11,774 nucleotides of DNA from an uncultured Eubacteriales bacterium (GCA_948938605.1 CARAIG010000001.1:1-11774); one strand, 5' to 3'; positions 5,877 through 11,774 are shown, numbered from the stretch's first letter. The notes: a model not told the origin generated them from the letters alone. Made by a program: numbers and translations.

Positions 5877-6096
5877 ATTTTGACTTTTTAAGGCTTGCGT
5901 AATATTCGCTTATTTGCTTTTCGTAGCGTTTGTTCATTATTTCCGATATTCGTTGCATAACGCTTTCTTGCGTTTCCGTCATACCGTTTTCATTTAATTC
6001 AGATACCTTTACATATAAGGGTACGTTTATCATTAGTGAGCCGTCTTGCTTGCGTAATGCTATGTACGCAACTTTTTGGTAGTTTTCTTTTTCCAT
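5875..6096 (-). CDS. Small protein of unknown function
   Basis: A 73-residue charged protein starting MEKENYQKVAYIALRK. The first half looks beta-rich (VAYIALR, SLMINVPLYVKV) and the second half is a likely helix ending in a Lys-rich tail (SLKKSK). The ATG at 6096 follows AGGAG at a good distance. It is the last gene of the minus-strand operon, 71 bases after the previous stop. No domain is recognised. It is flanked by two copies of a GTTACGGGGTGG repeat, so it may have been inserted as a unit. Real because of its ribosome site and co-orientation; function unknown. Confidence 0.6.
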   Translation of the reverse strand: MEKENYQKVAYIALRKQDGSLMINVPLYVKVSELNENGMTETQESVMQRISEIMNKRYEKQISEYYASLKKSK

Positions 6097-6167
6097 AAAC
6101 TGCGCTCCTAATATTTTATTTTGTTACACGTTACGGGGTGGAATATAAAAGTAATACTGATAATTAG

Positions 6168-6368
6168 TTATTCCTTTTCCGCATTATAGATATTTGCGAT
6201 AGTTCTGCCGTTTTCTATTTCTACAAATATTCGCCTATGGCAATTCTCGCATTTTACAAGCGTATTCTTTACGAGTTCGCCTTGTAATAATACTTTTGAA
6301 CAAATCGGGCAACTCACATATTTTCTTGCGGGTATGGGCTTTTTATTTGCTTGTTCTTGCTCGTCCAT
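6168..6368 (-). CDS. Small zinc-ribbon protein
   Basis: A 66-residue protein with a basic, polar N-terminus and one zinc ribbon: CPIC (20-23) and CENC (40-43) separated by 16 residues, followed by a beta-rich tail (RRIFVEIENGRTIANI). Such lone ribbons, for example Mu Com-like or KTR-type proteins, are common in phages and conjugative elements and usually bind nucleic acid or a partner protein. Its ATG sits one base beyond the stop of the upstream zinc-ribbon gene, so the two are surely co-translated. It shares the two-knuckle plan and the I-E-I-(X)-N/D-G tail with that neighbour, which suggests an old duplication. Confidence 0.75.
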   Translation of the reverse strand: MDEQEQANKKPIPARKYVSCPICSKVLLQGELVKNTLVKCENCHRRIFVEIENGRTIANIYNAEKE

Positions 6369-6369
6369 A

Positions 6370-6534
6370 TCAAGTTTCTTTTTTATCGGCGGCTTTATGT
6401 ATTTTTATATTGCCGTCTTTTATTTCGATAAGCAGTTTTGCCTTGCATTTCGGGCAATAGATTTCTATTTGTGAGCCGTCGCTTGCTTTTAACAATTTGT
6501 ACCCGCAGTCGGGGCATACCGTGTAATATGTCAT
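6370..6534 (-). CDS. Tiny zinc-ribbon protein (54 residues)
   Basis: This short frame reads MTYYTVCPDCGYKLL at its start, with CPDC (7-10) and CPKC (27-30) forming a classical zinc ribbon, then LLIEIKDGNIKIH and a charged tail. Its ATG overlaps the TGA of the upstream nitroreductase-like gene as ATGA (6531-6534), a mark of translational coupling, and its TGA is one base from the next ATG. The tight packing argues that it is a genuine gene despite its length. Role unknown: possibly a metal-binding or nucleic-acid-binding accessory, or a metal chaperone for the operon. Confidence 0.75.
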   Translation of the reverse strand: MTYYTVCPDCGYKLLKASDGSQIEIYCPKCKAKLLIEIKDGNIKIHKAADKKET

Positions 6535-7640
6535 TTTACGACCTCTATGTAGTCGGATAGGTTGCGGCGCAGTCCTAAATTATTTCTGTATTCGTCCACA
6601 TAACCAAGTCGCAAAATCATTTGCACGGGAGCGGTTACGCCTAAATCGTTTTGAATTGAATTTGAAAACGGTTGTATTTCAAGCGCGGCGGAAAGCGGTT
6701 GCACGGCTATATTATTTTCGGCACAGTCAAACCAAAATGCTTGTGTAGTTCTGCCCGTATTGATAAGTTCGGGAAAAGTGTTTCCACCCGTTATAATGGC
6801 AAACGCGCCGCAATTATTTACTTGCTTTTTTGCGGTGTCTATGCCTTGTTGTGCAAATTTGTCGTCTTTTGCGCTTTCGCGTGAGGTAGTCCAATAATAA
6901 AAAGTTTTTACTATTCCTTTTAAGCCTATCATTTCGGCAGTGATACCGTCTAATTTTTCGCTTGCCTCTTTATCGGAAAATCGCAACCACTCAGCTAATT
7001 CGTTACGGTAATTTTGGTCGGCAGATTGCAGCGTTACCGCGTCGAGCGTTGCTTGTTTCAAATATGCAAAATTTTCCTCGCCGTTCTGATAGATATGCAA
7101 ACCGTTATATTTTGCAAGAAAAGCGTTTGCAGTAGTATCTTTTATTTTTTTGGTGGAATAGGCAGATTTGTCGGTATGCCGTTTGTCAATTAAATTCAGT
7201 TTATCTTTATTCACGATAGACTGAACTTTACTGTATGTTAATTCGACTGTGTTTTCATTACATATAATTTGCGTTTCATACCCATAAGCACTAAACGCCG
7301 TATTCATTGTTTCTATGTAACAACCAAGCGATATATAAGCCTCGCGTTTAGTCGCATCAACAACGGCAAGCGTTCTTTTATCGTCAACCGCTATTTGCAA
7401 CTTGTTTTCGTCGGGGTACAATTTCACCGTCCAAGCCTGTGAATTATGAGAGTTTGCAGAGATAGAAGAATACCACAAAATATCTTGTATTTCCTCGCTT
7501 ACACCTTCGAGATAACGCGACGGACTGACTTTTAACCGCTTACCCATAACCGCCGCAGTAACCAATACGGCAGATAAAGCAATAATTATTGCGCCCAAAA
7601 TCGAAAATACGGTAATCATAATTTTCTTTTTCCTTGTCAT
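6531..7640 (-). CDS. Membrane-anchored nitroreductase-like protein
   Basis: A 369-residue protein with a Lys-rich N-terminus and one hydrophobic segment (about 8-31), which anchors it in the membrane with the main domain outside. The domain resembles the Acg/nitroreductase FMN-binding fold. The segment ISANSHNSQAW (60-70) corresponds to the family's FMN-contact PSxxNxQPW region. D87-R89 and the DATKREAYISLG segment (95-106) match the second conserved block. GRTTQAFWFDCAENNIAVQP near the C-terminus matches the region where the flavin domain closes. FMN binding and substrate are inferred; several residues are atypical, so it may be a divergent or inactive member. It begins ten bases after the tetR-type gene with GAGGA before the ATG, and overlaps the next gene by four bases. 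It is the main product of the TetR-controlled operon, possibly an oxidative or xenobiotic stress function. Confidence 0.7.
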   Translation of the reverse strand: MTRKKKIMITVFSILGAIIIALSAVLVTAAVMGKRLKVSPSRYLEGVSEEIQDILWYSSISANSHNSQAWTVKLYPDENKLQIAVDDKRTLAVVDATKREAYISLGCYIETMNTAFSAYGYETQIICNENTVELTYSKVQSIVNKDKLNLIDKRHTDKSAYSTKKIKDTTANAFLAKYNGLHIYQNGEENFAYLKQATLDAVTLQSADQNYRNELAEWLRFSDKEASEKLDGITAEMIGLKGIVKTFYYWTTSRESAKDDKFAQQGIDTAKKQVNNCGAFAIITGGNTFPELINTGRTTQAFWFDCAENNIAVQPLSAALEIQPFSNSIQNDLGVTAPVQMILRLGYVDEYRNNLGLRRNLSDYIEVVK

Positions 7641-7650
7641 TGTTTTTTCC

Positions 7651-8274
7651 TCATTTCAAAGAGAGTAGCAGTCTTTCAAAGCAAAAGCCGCTAAAATCGT
7701 TTTCGTTCAGTTTTAGAATTTTCATATAGTCTTTTTTCAATAAGGACATTCTGATAATGCCCGATACAGAACTCCACAGATAAAGAATAACGGCGGCGTT
7801 TTCAAGGTCGCTATTTATGATATTTTCATCTTTACCTTTTTGAATAAGTTGCTCGATAGTGCCGGTTAATTCTTCGCCGCGCTCGTATAATTCTTTATAG
7901 ATTTTCGGGGTGTCCGAATTAGATATATCGACATTTATTTTCCCGATTAAGCCCTCGAAATACAGAGGATAGCGAACGGCAAGCCGAAAAACGAACTCAC
8001 ATATTTTTTTATAGGTATCTATAAACGGCAATTCTTTTGCGGCAATAGAATTTACTTGCTTTGTGATTTTTTGCATAAAATCCAAAACAAGTGCAAAATA
8101 GACCTCGTTTTTATCTTTGAAATAGCCGTATAAGGTAGGCTTGCTATAACCCGCTTCAACGGCTATCATATCCATAGTTGTTTTTTCAATGCCGTTTTGC
8201 GTAAATAGTTTATCTGCCGCTTCAAGTATGTTTTTGCGGTTAAATGAAATAGTCCTTTCCGTGCGTGTATTCAT
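7651..8274 (-). CDS. TetR-family transcriptional regulator
   Basis: A 207-residue protein. The N-terminal helix-turn-helix (about 10-55) has the family pattern: ILEAADKLFTQNGIEKTTMD, then IAVEAGYSKPTLYGYFKDKNEVY. The rest is an all-helical ligand-binding and dimerisation domain of normal length. The ATG at 8274 was chosen because AGGAG lies eight bases before it; a TTG two codons earlier would be too close to that site. It is the first gene of the minus-strand operon, so it most likely represses itself and the nitroreductase-like and zinc-ribbon genes. The ligand is unknown. Confidence 0.92.
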   Translation of the reverse strand: MNTRTERTISFNRKNILEAADKLFTQNGIEKTTMDMIAVEAGYSKPTLYGYFKDKNEVYFALVLDFMQKITKQVNSIAAKELPFIDTYKKICEFVFRLAVRYPLYFEGLIGKINVDISNSDTPKIYKELYERGEELTGTIEQLIQKGKDENIINSDLENAAVILYLWSSVSGIIRMSLLKKDYMKILKLNENDFSGFCFERLLLSLK

Positions 8275-8296
8275 AAGCAAATCTCCTTGACTTTTT

Positions 8297-8325
8297 ACTA
8301 ACAGTTAAATTATAATACTTACAGT
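8297..8325. promoter_or_regulatory. Candidate TetR operator repeats
   Basis: ACTAACAGT (8297-8305) and ACTTACAGT (8317-8325) are near-identical direct repeats 20 bases apart, about two helical turns. They flank and overlap the -10 region and start site of the operon promoter. Such placement fits autorepression by the adjacent TetR protein. A looser TTTACT/AGTAAA symmetry spans the same area. Confidence 0.45.
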
Positions 8326-8337
8326 AAAGTTTGTCAA
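8309..8337 (-). promoter_or_regulatory. Consensus promoter of the TetR operon
   Basis: On the minus strand TTGACA (8332-8337), a 17-base spacer and TATAAT (8309-8314) match the sigma-A consensus at all twelve positions. Transcription would start near 8302, about 30 bases before the tetR-type ATG. Confidence 0.85.
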
Positions 8338-8406
8338 GAGGTTTTGAGAAATTGCCGAAACTCATTTATACAAACTTGCGCGGTAATCGAGGCTTGTACC
8401 ACCTCT

Positions 8407-8497
8407 GCGGAAAACAGTCAAGGGCGGCTATTTATCTCCCGTTAGGCATAAAACGCCGCCGCGCGAGGCGCGGGTAAACCCCTTGACGGTTTTCCGC
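8407..8497. other. Large structured element upstream of the recombinase
   Basis: Bases 8407-8424 pair with 8480-8497 at 17 of 18 positions (GCGGAAAAC...TCAAGGG against its complement). Inside are a GC hairpin, CCGCGC (8459-8464)/GCGCGG (8468-8473), and an alternative GGCGGC (8423-8428)/GCCGCC (8455-8460). It sits between the divergent TetR operon and the recombinase. It could be an RNA leader, a non-coding RNA, or a recombination or transfer site. Confidence 0.5.
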
Positions 8498-8521
8498 TAT
8501 CGGCGGGGCGTGCTAATTAAG

Positions 8522-8559
8522 AGGCGATTAAGCATAATCGCCTTAAAAAATTAAGGCGC
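8522..8559 (+). promoter_or_regulatory. Mutually exclusive hairpins in the recombinase leader
   Basis: AGGCGATTA (8522-8530) pairs with TAATCGCCT (8535-8543). The same CGCC segment can instead join CGCCTTAA (8540-8547) with TTAAGGCG (8552-8559) over AAAA. Both cannot form together. They lie 40-80 bases before the recombinase ATG, which suggests attenuation or translation control. Confidence 0.4.
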
Positions 8560-8600
8560 AGTCCACACAAAAAGCAGACCGCGCAAAGGAGCAAATCACA

Positions 8601-10151
8601 ATGAACAATAACGCCGTTATATACCCCCGTTTCAGTTCGTCGGGGCAAAATGAACAGTCTATTGAAAGCCAAATTCGCATTTGCCGCGAGTATGCCGAAA
8701 GTCAAGGCTATAACGTGGTAGGCATATACCCCGAAAAAGCAAGGACGGGAACGAATGACAGCCGCCCAGCGTTTCAAAAAATGATACACGACGCCGCAAG
8801 CGGGCAGTTTCAATACATAATCGTGTATATGTTCGACCGTTTCGCCCGCAACCGCCGCGACAGTATATTTTACAAAGAAATGCTCAAACAAGATTACGGA
8901 ATACGGGTAATATCTGCAACGCAACCCATCAGCGACGATGAAGGCGGCGAGTTCTACGAAATGTTTTTGGAGTGGAACGACGAGAAATATAGCAAGCGAC
9001 TTTCAAAACGTGTTCGCAACGGACTTGACACAAGCGTAGAAAACGGCACTTTCTGCGGCGGTTTTCTGATTTACGGCTACAAGATACGCAAAGAGCCGAT
9101 AGCGGGCAAACACGACAAGTTTATAAAGTATGTGGAAATCGACGAGGAGCAAGCGGAAATCATACGCTATGTGTTTACCGAATACGACAAGGGCGTAACG
9201 AAAAAGGAAATTGCCGCCGCGCTCAACGCACAAGGCAAGCGTATGAACGGCAAGCCGTTCACGGGCAAATCGTTTGATAAGTACATAGTCAACCCCAAAT
9301 ATACGGGCGAGTTCTATTTTGGCGACAGACTGTGCAAAAACACATACCCCGCTATAATCGACAAAGCATTGTTTGAGCGGGTGCAAAAGCGGCTTGCGGC
9401 TAACCGCTATTTTGCGGGCGGTATGGCTACGGCGCGCGTTCCGTACCTTTTGACGGGGAAAGCATTTTGCGCCCACTGCGAAACGCCTATAATTGCAGAC
9501 GGCGGCACAAGCAAGACGGGCAAACAACACTTGTATTACGCTTGTAAGCGCAAAAAGAAAGGCGACTGCGACAAAACGCGCGAAGAAAAAGACAGGTTGG
9601 AATTTTACGTTACGCAAATGGTACACGACTTTTTGAGTGATAAAGAGAACGTGCGAAAAGCCGTGCGCGACACTTTGGTATACTACAACAAGCGCACGGG
9701 CGCGGAAAATATAAAAAGCCTTGATAGCCGCATAGCAAAAGTCAGAAAGGACATTGAGCAAATGACAACGGCGTTTATCGAGGCAAAAAGCGCACTATTG
9801 CGGGAAAGTATAGAAAAGCGAATGACCGATTATGAAAAACTGATAGACGATTTAGAAAAGCAGAAAACGCAGTTAGAGTATGAGCGCGGCTTGCAAATCG
9901 GCGAAAGCGATTTGACGGACTATATTGCCGAACTATTGAAAGGCGACCCCGCCGACAAGGACTACCAAAAGCAACTCATTGATAATCTTGTGTATAAGGT
10001 ATTCGTTGCCGACGATTATATAAACCCGATTTTGACTATACAGAGCGGCAAGGAAACGGAAAACGTGCGGCTATCGGAAGTGAAAGCACTTTTGGAGCAA
10101 ATTTACGGCGCAAGTGTTCAAACGCAATTTCCACTCGCCCGCCAGAAGTGA
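8601..10151 (+). CDS. Large serine recombinase
   Basis: A 516-residue site-specific recombinase. The resolvase domain (about 4-150) has YPRFSSSGQ (8-16), with Ser12 in the place of the catalytic nucleophile after Arg10, and the DRFARNRRDS block (79-88) with the active-site arginines. A recombinase DNA-binding domain follows (about 155-275, including NPKYTGEFYFG). Next is a zinc ribbon with C290, C293, C315 and C323, and a coiled coil (about 365-430) as used for synapsis control. The length and order fit integrases of clostridial mobile elements and phages. The ATG at 8601 has AAAGGAG upstream, and a terminator overlaps its stop. The gene is visibly GC-richer than the HNH and right-edge genes, consistent with transfer. 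It probably inserts and excises the module that includes the TetR operon; the att sites are not identifiable by eye. Confidence 0.95.
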   Translation: MNNNAVIYPRFSSSGQNEQSIESQIRICREYAESQGYNVVGIYPEKARTGTNDSRPAFQKMIHDAASGQFQYIIVYMFDRFARNRRDSIFYKEMLKQDYGIRVISATQPISDDEGGEFYEMFLEWNDEKYSKRLSKRVRNGLDTSVENGTFCGGFLIYGYKIRKEPIAGKHDKFIKYVEIDEEQAEIIRYVFTEYDKGVTKKEIAAALNAQGKRMNGKPFTGKSFDKYIVNPKYTGEFYFGDRLCKNTYPAIIDKALFERVQKRLAANRYFAGGMATARVPYLLTGKAFCAHCETPIIADGGTSKTGKQHLYYACKRKKKGDCDKTREEKDRLEFYVTQMVHDFLSDKENVRKAVRDTLVYYNKRTGAENIKSLDSRIAKVRKDIEQMTTAFIEAKSALLRESIEKRMTDYEKLIDDLEKQKTQLEYERGLQIGESDLTDYIAELLKGDPADKDYQKQLIDNLVYKVFVADDYINPILTIQSGKETENVRLSEVKALLEQIYGASVQTQFPLARQK

Positions 10152-10192
10152 ATAATACGAACCCACGGGCAAGTGAGTTCGTATTATTTTTT
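10151..10192 (+). terminator. Terminator of the recombinase gene
   Basis: AATAATACGAAC (10151-10162) pairs perfectly with GTTCGTATTATT (10177-10188), with an inner CAC/GTG, followed by a run of T. The stem begins on the last base of the stop codon. Confidence 0.9.
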
Positions 10193-10316
10193 ACTATTGA
10201 CTACTTTTGCGCATATATTCCAATGGCAATAGAATCTCCCGAACCGCCGTTGCCTACAAGTTGGTAAACACAAAAGAGAGATGAACGCGGTTTCTTTACT
10301 AATGAATATTAAATTA

Positions 10317-10344
10317 AAGCACAGTAAAACTACTGTGCTTTTTT
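10317..10344. terminator. Bidirectional-type terminator hairpin
   Basis: AAGCACAGTA (10317-10326) pairs perfectly with TACTGTGCTT (10331-10340), loop AAAC, followed by TTTT on the plus strand and by T-rich sequence on the minus strand. It abuts the end of repeat copy B. Between 10193 and 10316 I see no supported gene. Confidence 0.65.
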
Positions 10345-10405
10345 CATTCCGACGTGAACTCCTTCTTTTTTTACCCTCGGCTGTTTGGTTGTACCATAGG
10401 TCAGC

Positions 10406-10525
10406 AAATGCGTCAACGGGCGGCAAAAAATACTTTGTTACTTTAATATATTTGTATTAAGTCCAACTGTTATGGTTGGGCTTTCTTTTTATGTATTTTT
10501 TGTCGCTTTTTCCGTTGACGCATTT
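10406..10525. repeat. MITE-like inverted-repeat element inside copy B
   Basis: The same 14-bp ends as in copy A, AAATGCGTCAACGG (10406-10419) and CCGTTGACGCATTT (10512-10525), enclose 120 bases with the inner AAAAAATAC/GTATTTTTT arms. Because both copies also share sequence outside these ends, a target duplication cannot be checked within this window. Confidence 0.7.
10459..10490 (+). terminator. Intrinsic terminator in the core of repeat copy B
   Basis: CCAAC (10463-10467) pairs with GTTGG (10475-10479), with AAG/CTT outside and TCTTTTT after. It is the equivalent of the minus-strand terminator in copy A, with a changed loop and a preserved stem. Confidence 0.6.
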
Positions 10526-10556
10526 ACCTAAATTTGCAAGAGGAATATTTTTGTTT

Positions 10557-10629
10557 CGACCTATGGTACACCCGCTCTGCCTGCTGGCGAAAAAGAAGGA
10601 GTTTACGTCGTAATTGAGAACGAAAAACA
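10557..10629 (+). repeat. Partial repeat, copy C
   Basis: This matches the right part of copy A: GACCTATGGTACA, a variable middle, then GAAGGAGTTTACGTCG and GAGAACGAA. It lacks the inverted-repeat element and lies head to head with copy B, the conserved tails pointing away from each other across the element. It is more diverged than A is from B. Confidence 0.65.
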
Positions 10630-10660
10630 AATTAGGTATAAAAAGAATCAAGGTATATTA

Positions 10661-10689
10661 TTGTAAATAATGCTCTGATGTGATATAAT
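10661..10689 (+). promoter_or_regulatory. Promoter of the right-edge gene
   Basis: TTGTAA (10661-10666), a 17-base spacer and TATAAT (10684-10689), preceded by TGA as an extended -10. The start would fall near 10696, about 45 bases before the GTG. Confidence 0.7.
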
Positions 10690-10705
10690 TTGCTAAACAA
10701 GTAAT

Positions 10706-10727
10706 CTTACAGAAATTTCTTTGTAAG
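10706..10727. promoter_or_regulatory. Palindrome in the leader of the right-edge gene
   Basis: CTTACA (10706-10711) and TGTAAG (10722-10727) form inverted arms around the self-complementary GAAATTTC (10712-10719). It sits just after the probable transcript start and before the ribosome site, fitting an operator for a dimeric repressor. No regulator gene is visible beside it. Confidence 0.4.
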
Positions 10728-10739
10728 TAAGGAGTGATT

Positions 10740-11774
10740 GTGAAAGAAATCGGGTTAAAACGCCAATGTATGTTTTGTAAAAATGAAAGTGTGATTGATT
10801 CGTCTTTTTCTGACGAACATCAGTTTTTTGAATGTTCGATCTGTGGGCGATATATTTTTCCTCTAACTTCGACTTATTTAATCAATAGTATGATGAGAAG
10901 TGATCAATACAAGAGTTATAATCAACAAGAATTAATTGTGTATTTATATCATCATAAAATTAGCAATAGGGCTGCTTTTGTGGGAACTGAGGTTGCATTT
11001 GAAGAATATAAAAAGGGAAATGAACATTCCACGGCATTTTTGGTAACACCTGAAATTGTAGAAAATTGGTATCCTAAAACATTCGAAGAACGTATCAATA
11101 TTATTCTTTTGACATTGGCAAACAAGTCAAAATTTATTGGAGATGAGATTAGTATAGGTATTGAAGAAGTAAATTCATTGTTTTTTATTACAAGTCAAAA
11201 TATTATTAGTGATGAATGGCATAATGAGATTAAATTTATTATTCGTTATCTTTGTAATGCCGAATTAATTGATATGTCTATTTCTATTAATAAAATAGAT
11301 GGCTTTATTATGGATTGTATTGCGACGAGATGTCTCAAAGTTACTCTTTCTGCAAAGGCATGGGGAATGATTTATGAATTACAAAAAAATAAGACAAATA
11401 ACAAACGTGCATTTGTGGCTATGCGATTTGGTGATGCAACTCGTGATTTGCGTCAGAAAATTAAAGAAGGAATAGAATCTGCAGGATATGAGCCACGAAT
11501 AATGGATGAAGTGGAGCATAATCATCAAATTGTTCCTGAGATGTTGTATGAAATACGAAACAGTCGATTTGTAATTGCGGAACTCTCTCATCATAATAAT
11601 GGTGCATATTACGAGGCGGGATATGCTCATGGTTTGGATAAAGAAGTAATACATATATGTAGCGAAGAAGCACTGAAAAATGAATTACATTTTGATGTTG
11701 CTCAAATAAATACCATTGTATATAAAGATATATGTGAAATTCCAGAAAAATTAAAGAAACGTATTTTAGCAACA
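10740..11774 (+). CDS. Zinc-ribbon protein with deoxyribosyltransferase/TIR-like domain (3' end outside window)
   Basis: 345 residues are visible and the frame is still open at the right edge. The GTG at 10740 follows AAGGAG; later starts would cut the zinc ribbon. The order is a zinc ribbon (C10, C13, C32, C35), a middle part (about 90-215) that may hold a winged helix (EISIGIEEVNSLFFITSQ), then an alpha/beta domain from residue 223. That domain reads AFVAMRFGD (224-232), IKEGIESAGYEP, an acidic MDE, SRFVIAEL, NNGAYYEAGYAHG (Glu292) and EVIHIC. This is the pattern of the nucleoside deoxyribosyltransferase/DRHyd relatives of TIR domains, in which the Glu of the YYEAGYA motif is catalytic and NAD-like or nucleotide molecules are cleaved. 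Proteins of this build occur as stress or anti-phage effectors; that role is an inference here. Very AT-rich. Partner genes, if any, lie to the right. Confidence 0.75.
   Translation, partial: MKEIGLKRQCMFCKNESVIDSSFSDEHQFFECSICGRYIFPLTSTYLINSMMRSDQYKSYNQQELIVYLYHHKISNRAAFVGTEVAFEEYKKGNEHSTAFLVTPEIVENWYPKTFEERINIILLTLANKSKFIGDEISIGIEEVNSLFFITSQNIISDEWHNEIKFIIRYLCNAELIDMSISINKIDGFIMDCIATRCLKVTLSAKAWGMIYELQKNKTNNKRAFVAMRFGDATRDLRQKIKEGIESAGYEPRIMDEVEHNHQIVPEMLYEIRNSRFVIAELSHHNNGAYYEAGYAHGLDKEVIHICSEEALKNELHFDVAQINTIVYKDICEIPEKLKKRILAT

Larger units (their letters stand above)
5737..6158. repeat. Direct repeat pair with GTTACGGGGTGG
   Basis: Two blocks, 5737-5770 and 6122-6158, share TGTTACA, then GTTACGGGGTGG (5746-5757 and 6130-6141), then GTAATACT (5763-5770 and 6151-6158). 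One lies beyond the end of the small minus-strand gene at 5875-6096 and the other in front of it, so they bracket that gene. The coordinates given span both blocks. Confidence 0.55.
10345..10548 (-). repeat. Dispersed repeat, copy B (inverted relative to copy A)
   Basis: The reverse complement matches copy A (572-778) at roughly 90 percent by eye, including the nested inverted-repeat element and the GACCTATGGTACA tail. Differences cluster in the terminator loop and in the AT-rich part between the inner arms. The match stops at the cattcc block (10345-10350), where a terminator follows here but not at copy A. Confidence 0.85.

Noticed and set aside
9003..9761. Long open frame antisense to the serine recombinase.
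   Set aside because: The plus strand has catalytic, zinc-ribbon and coiled-coil features; the antisense frame is a by-product of its codon bias.
10201..10308. A minus-strand peptide-like frame with a Gly-rich stretch after the recombinase.
   Set aside because: It is about 35 codons, has no start or ribosome site, and other frames on both strands are equally open; a decayed gene end is possible but not supportable.
572..10548. Copies A and B as ends of one composite transposon.
   Set aside because: No DDE transposase lies between them, and the interval contains housekeeping-type tRNAs and a metal operon; they are better read as dispersed repeats.

Overview
The window looks like a chromosomal stretch of an AT-rich low-GC Gram-positive bacterium (Bacillota, probably a gut-type clostridial lineage). 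The signs are AGGAG-type ribosome binding sites, TTGACA/TATAAT promoters, a yybP-ykoY manganese riboswitch, T-tailed intrinsic terminators and a clostridial-style large serine recombinase. This placement is inferred from gene and signal style, not from a phylogenetic marker.

Layout, left to right. (1) Bases 1-1089 hold the tail of an unrecognised gene, a strong hairpin, a compact structured element, and copy A of a long dispersed repeat. (2) A minus-strand stand-alone HNH endonuclease occupies 1090-2118. (3) A housekeeping block runs from 2352 to 5454. It is bracketed by two outward-pointing serine tRNA genes (CGA anticodon on minus, TGA anticodon on plus). Each has broken tRNA-Ser 5' fragments on its inner, upstream side. 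Between them lies a metal-export operon: promoter, Mn2+ riboswitch with an overlapping terminator, a CaCA-family cation exchanger, and mntP. (4) From about 5640 to 10192 there is what looks like an acquired module. It has a minus-strand operon (TetR regulator, membrane-anchored nitroreductase-like protein, two tiny zinc-ribbon proteins, one small unknown protein) divergent from a plus-strand large serine recombinase. The space between them is rich in secondary structure. (5) Bases 10193-10629 hold repeat copy B (inverted relative to A) and a partial copy C. (6) From 10740 to the right edge runs an incomplete gene: an N-terminal zinc ribbon, a middle region, and a C-terminal domain resembling nucleoside deoxyribosyltransferase/TIR-like nucleotide hydrolases, a class often used as effectors in anti-phage systems.

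How the parts work together. The exchanger and MntP form one Mn-responsive unit: metal binding should stabilise the aptamer, block the terminator and switch on efflux. The TetR protein probably controls its own operon through repeats overlapping a consensus promoter. The serine recombinase is the likely mover of the 5.6-10.2 kb module. The A/B repeats each carry a nested MITE-like inverted-repeat element with an intrinsic terminator at its core. The strongest candidates for something new are the incomplete right-edge protein, the nested repeat family, and the paired tRNA-Ser debris around the manganese operon.
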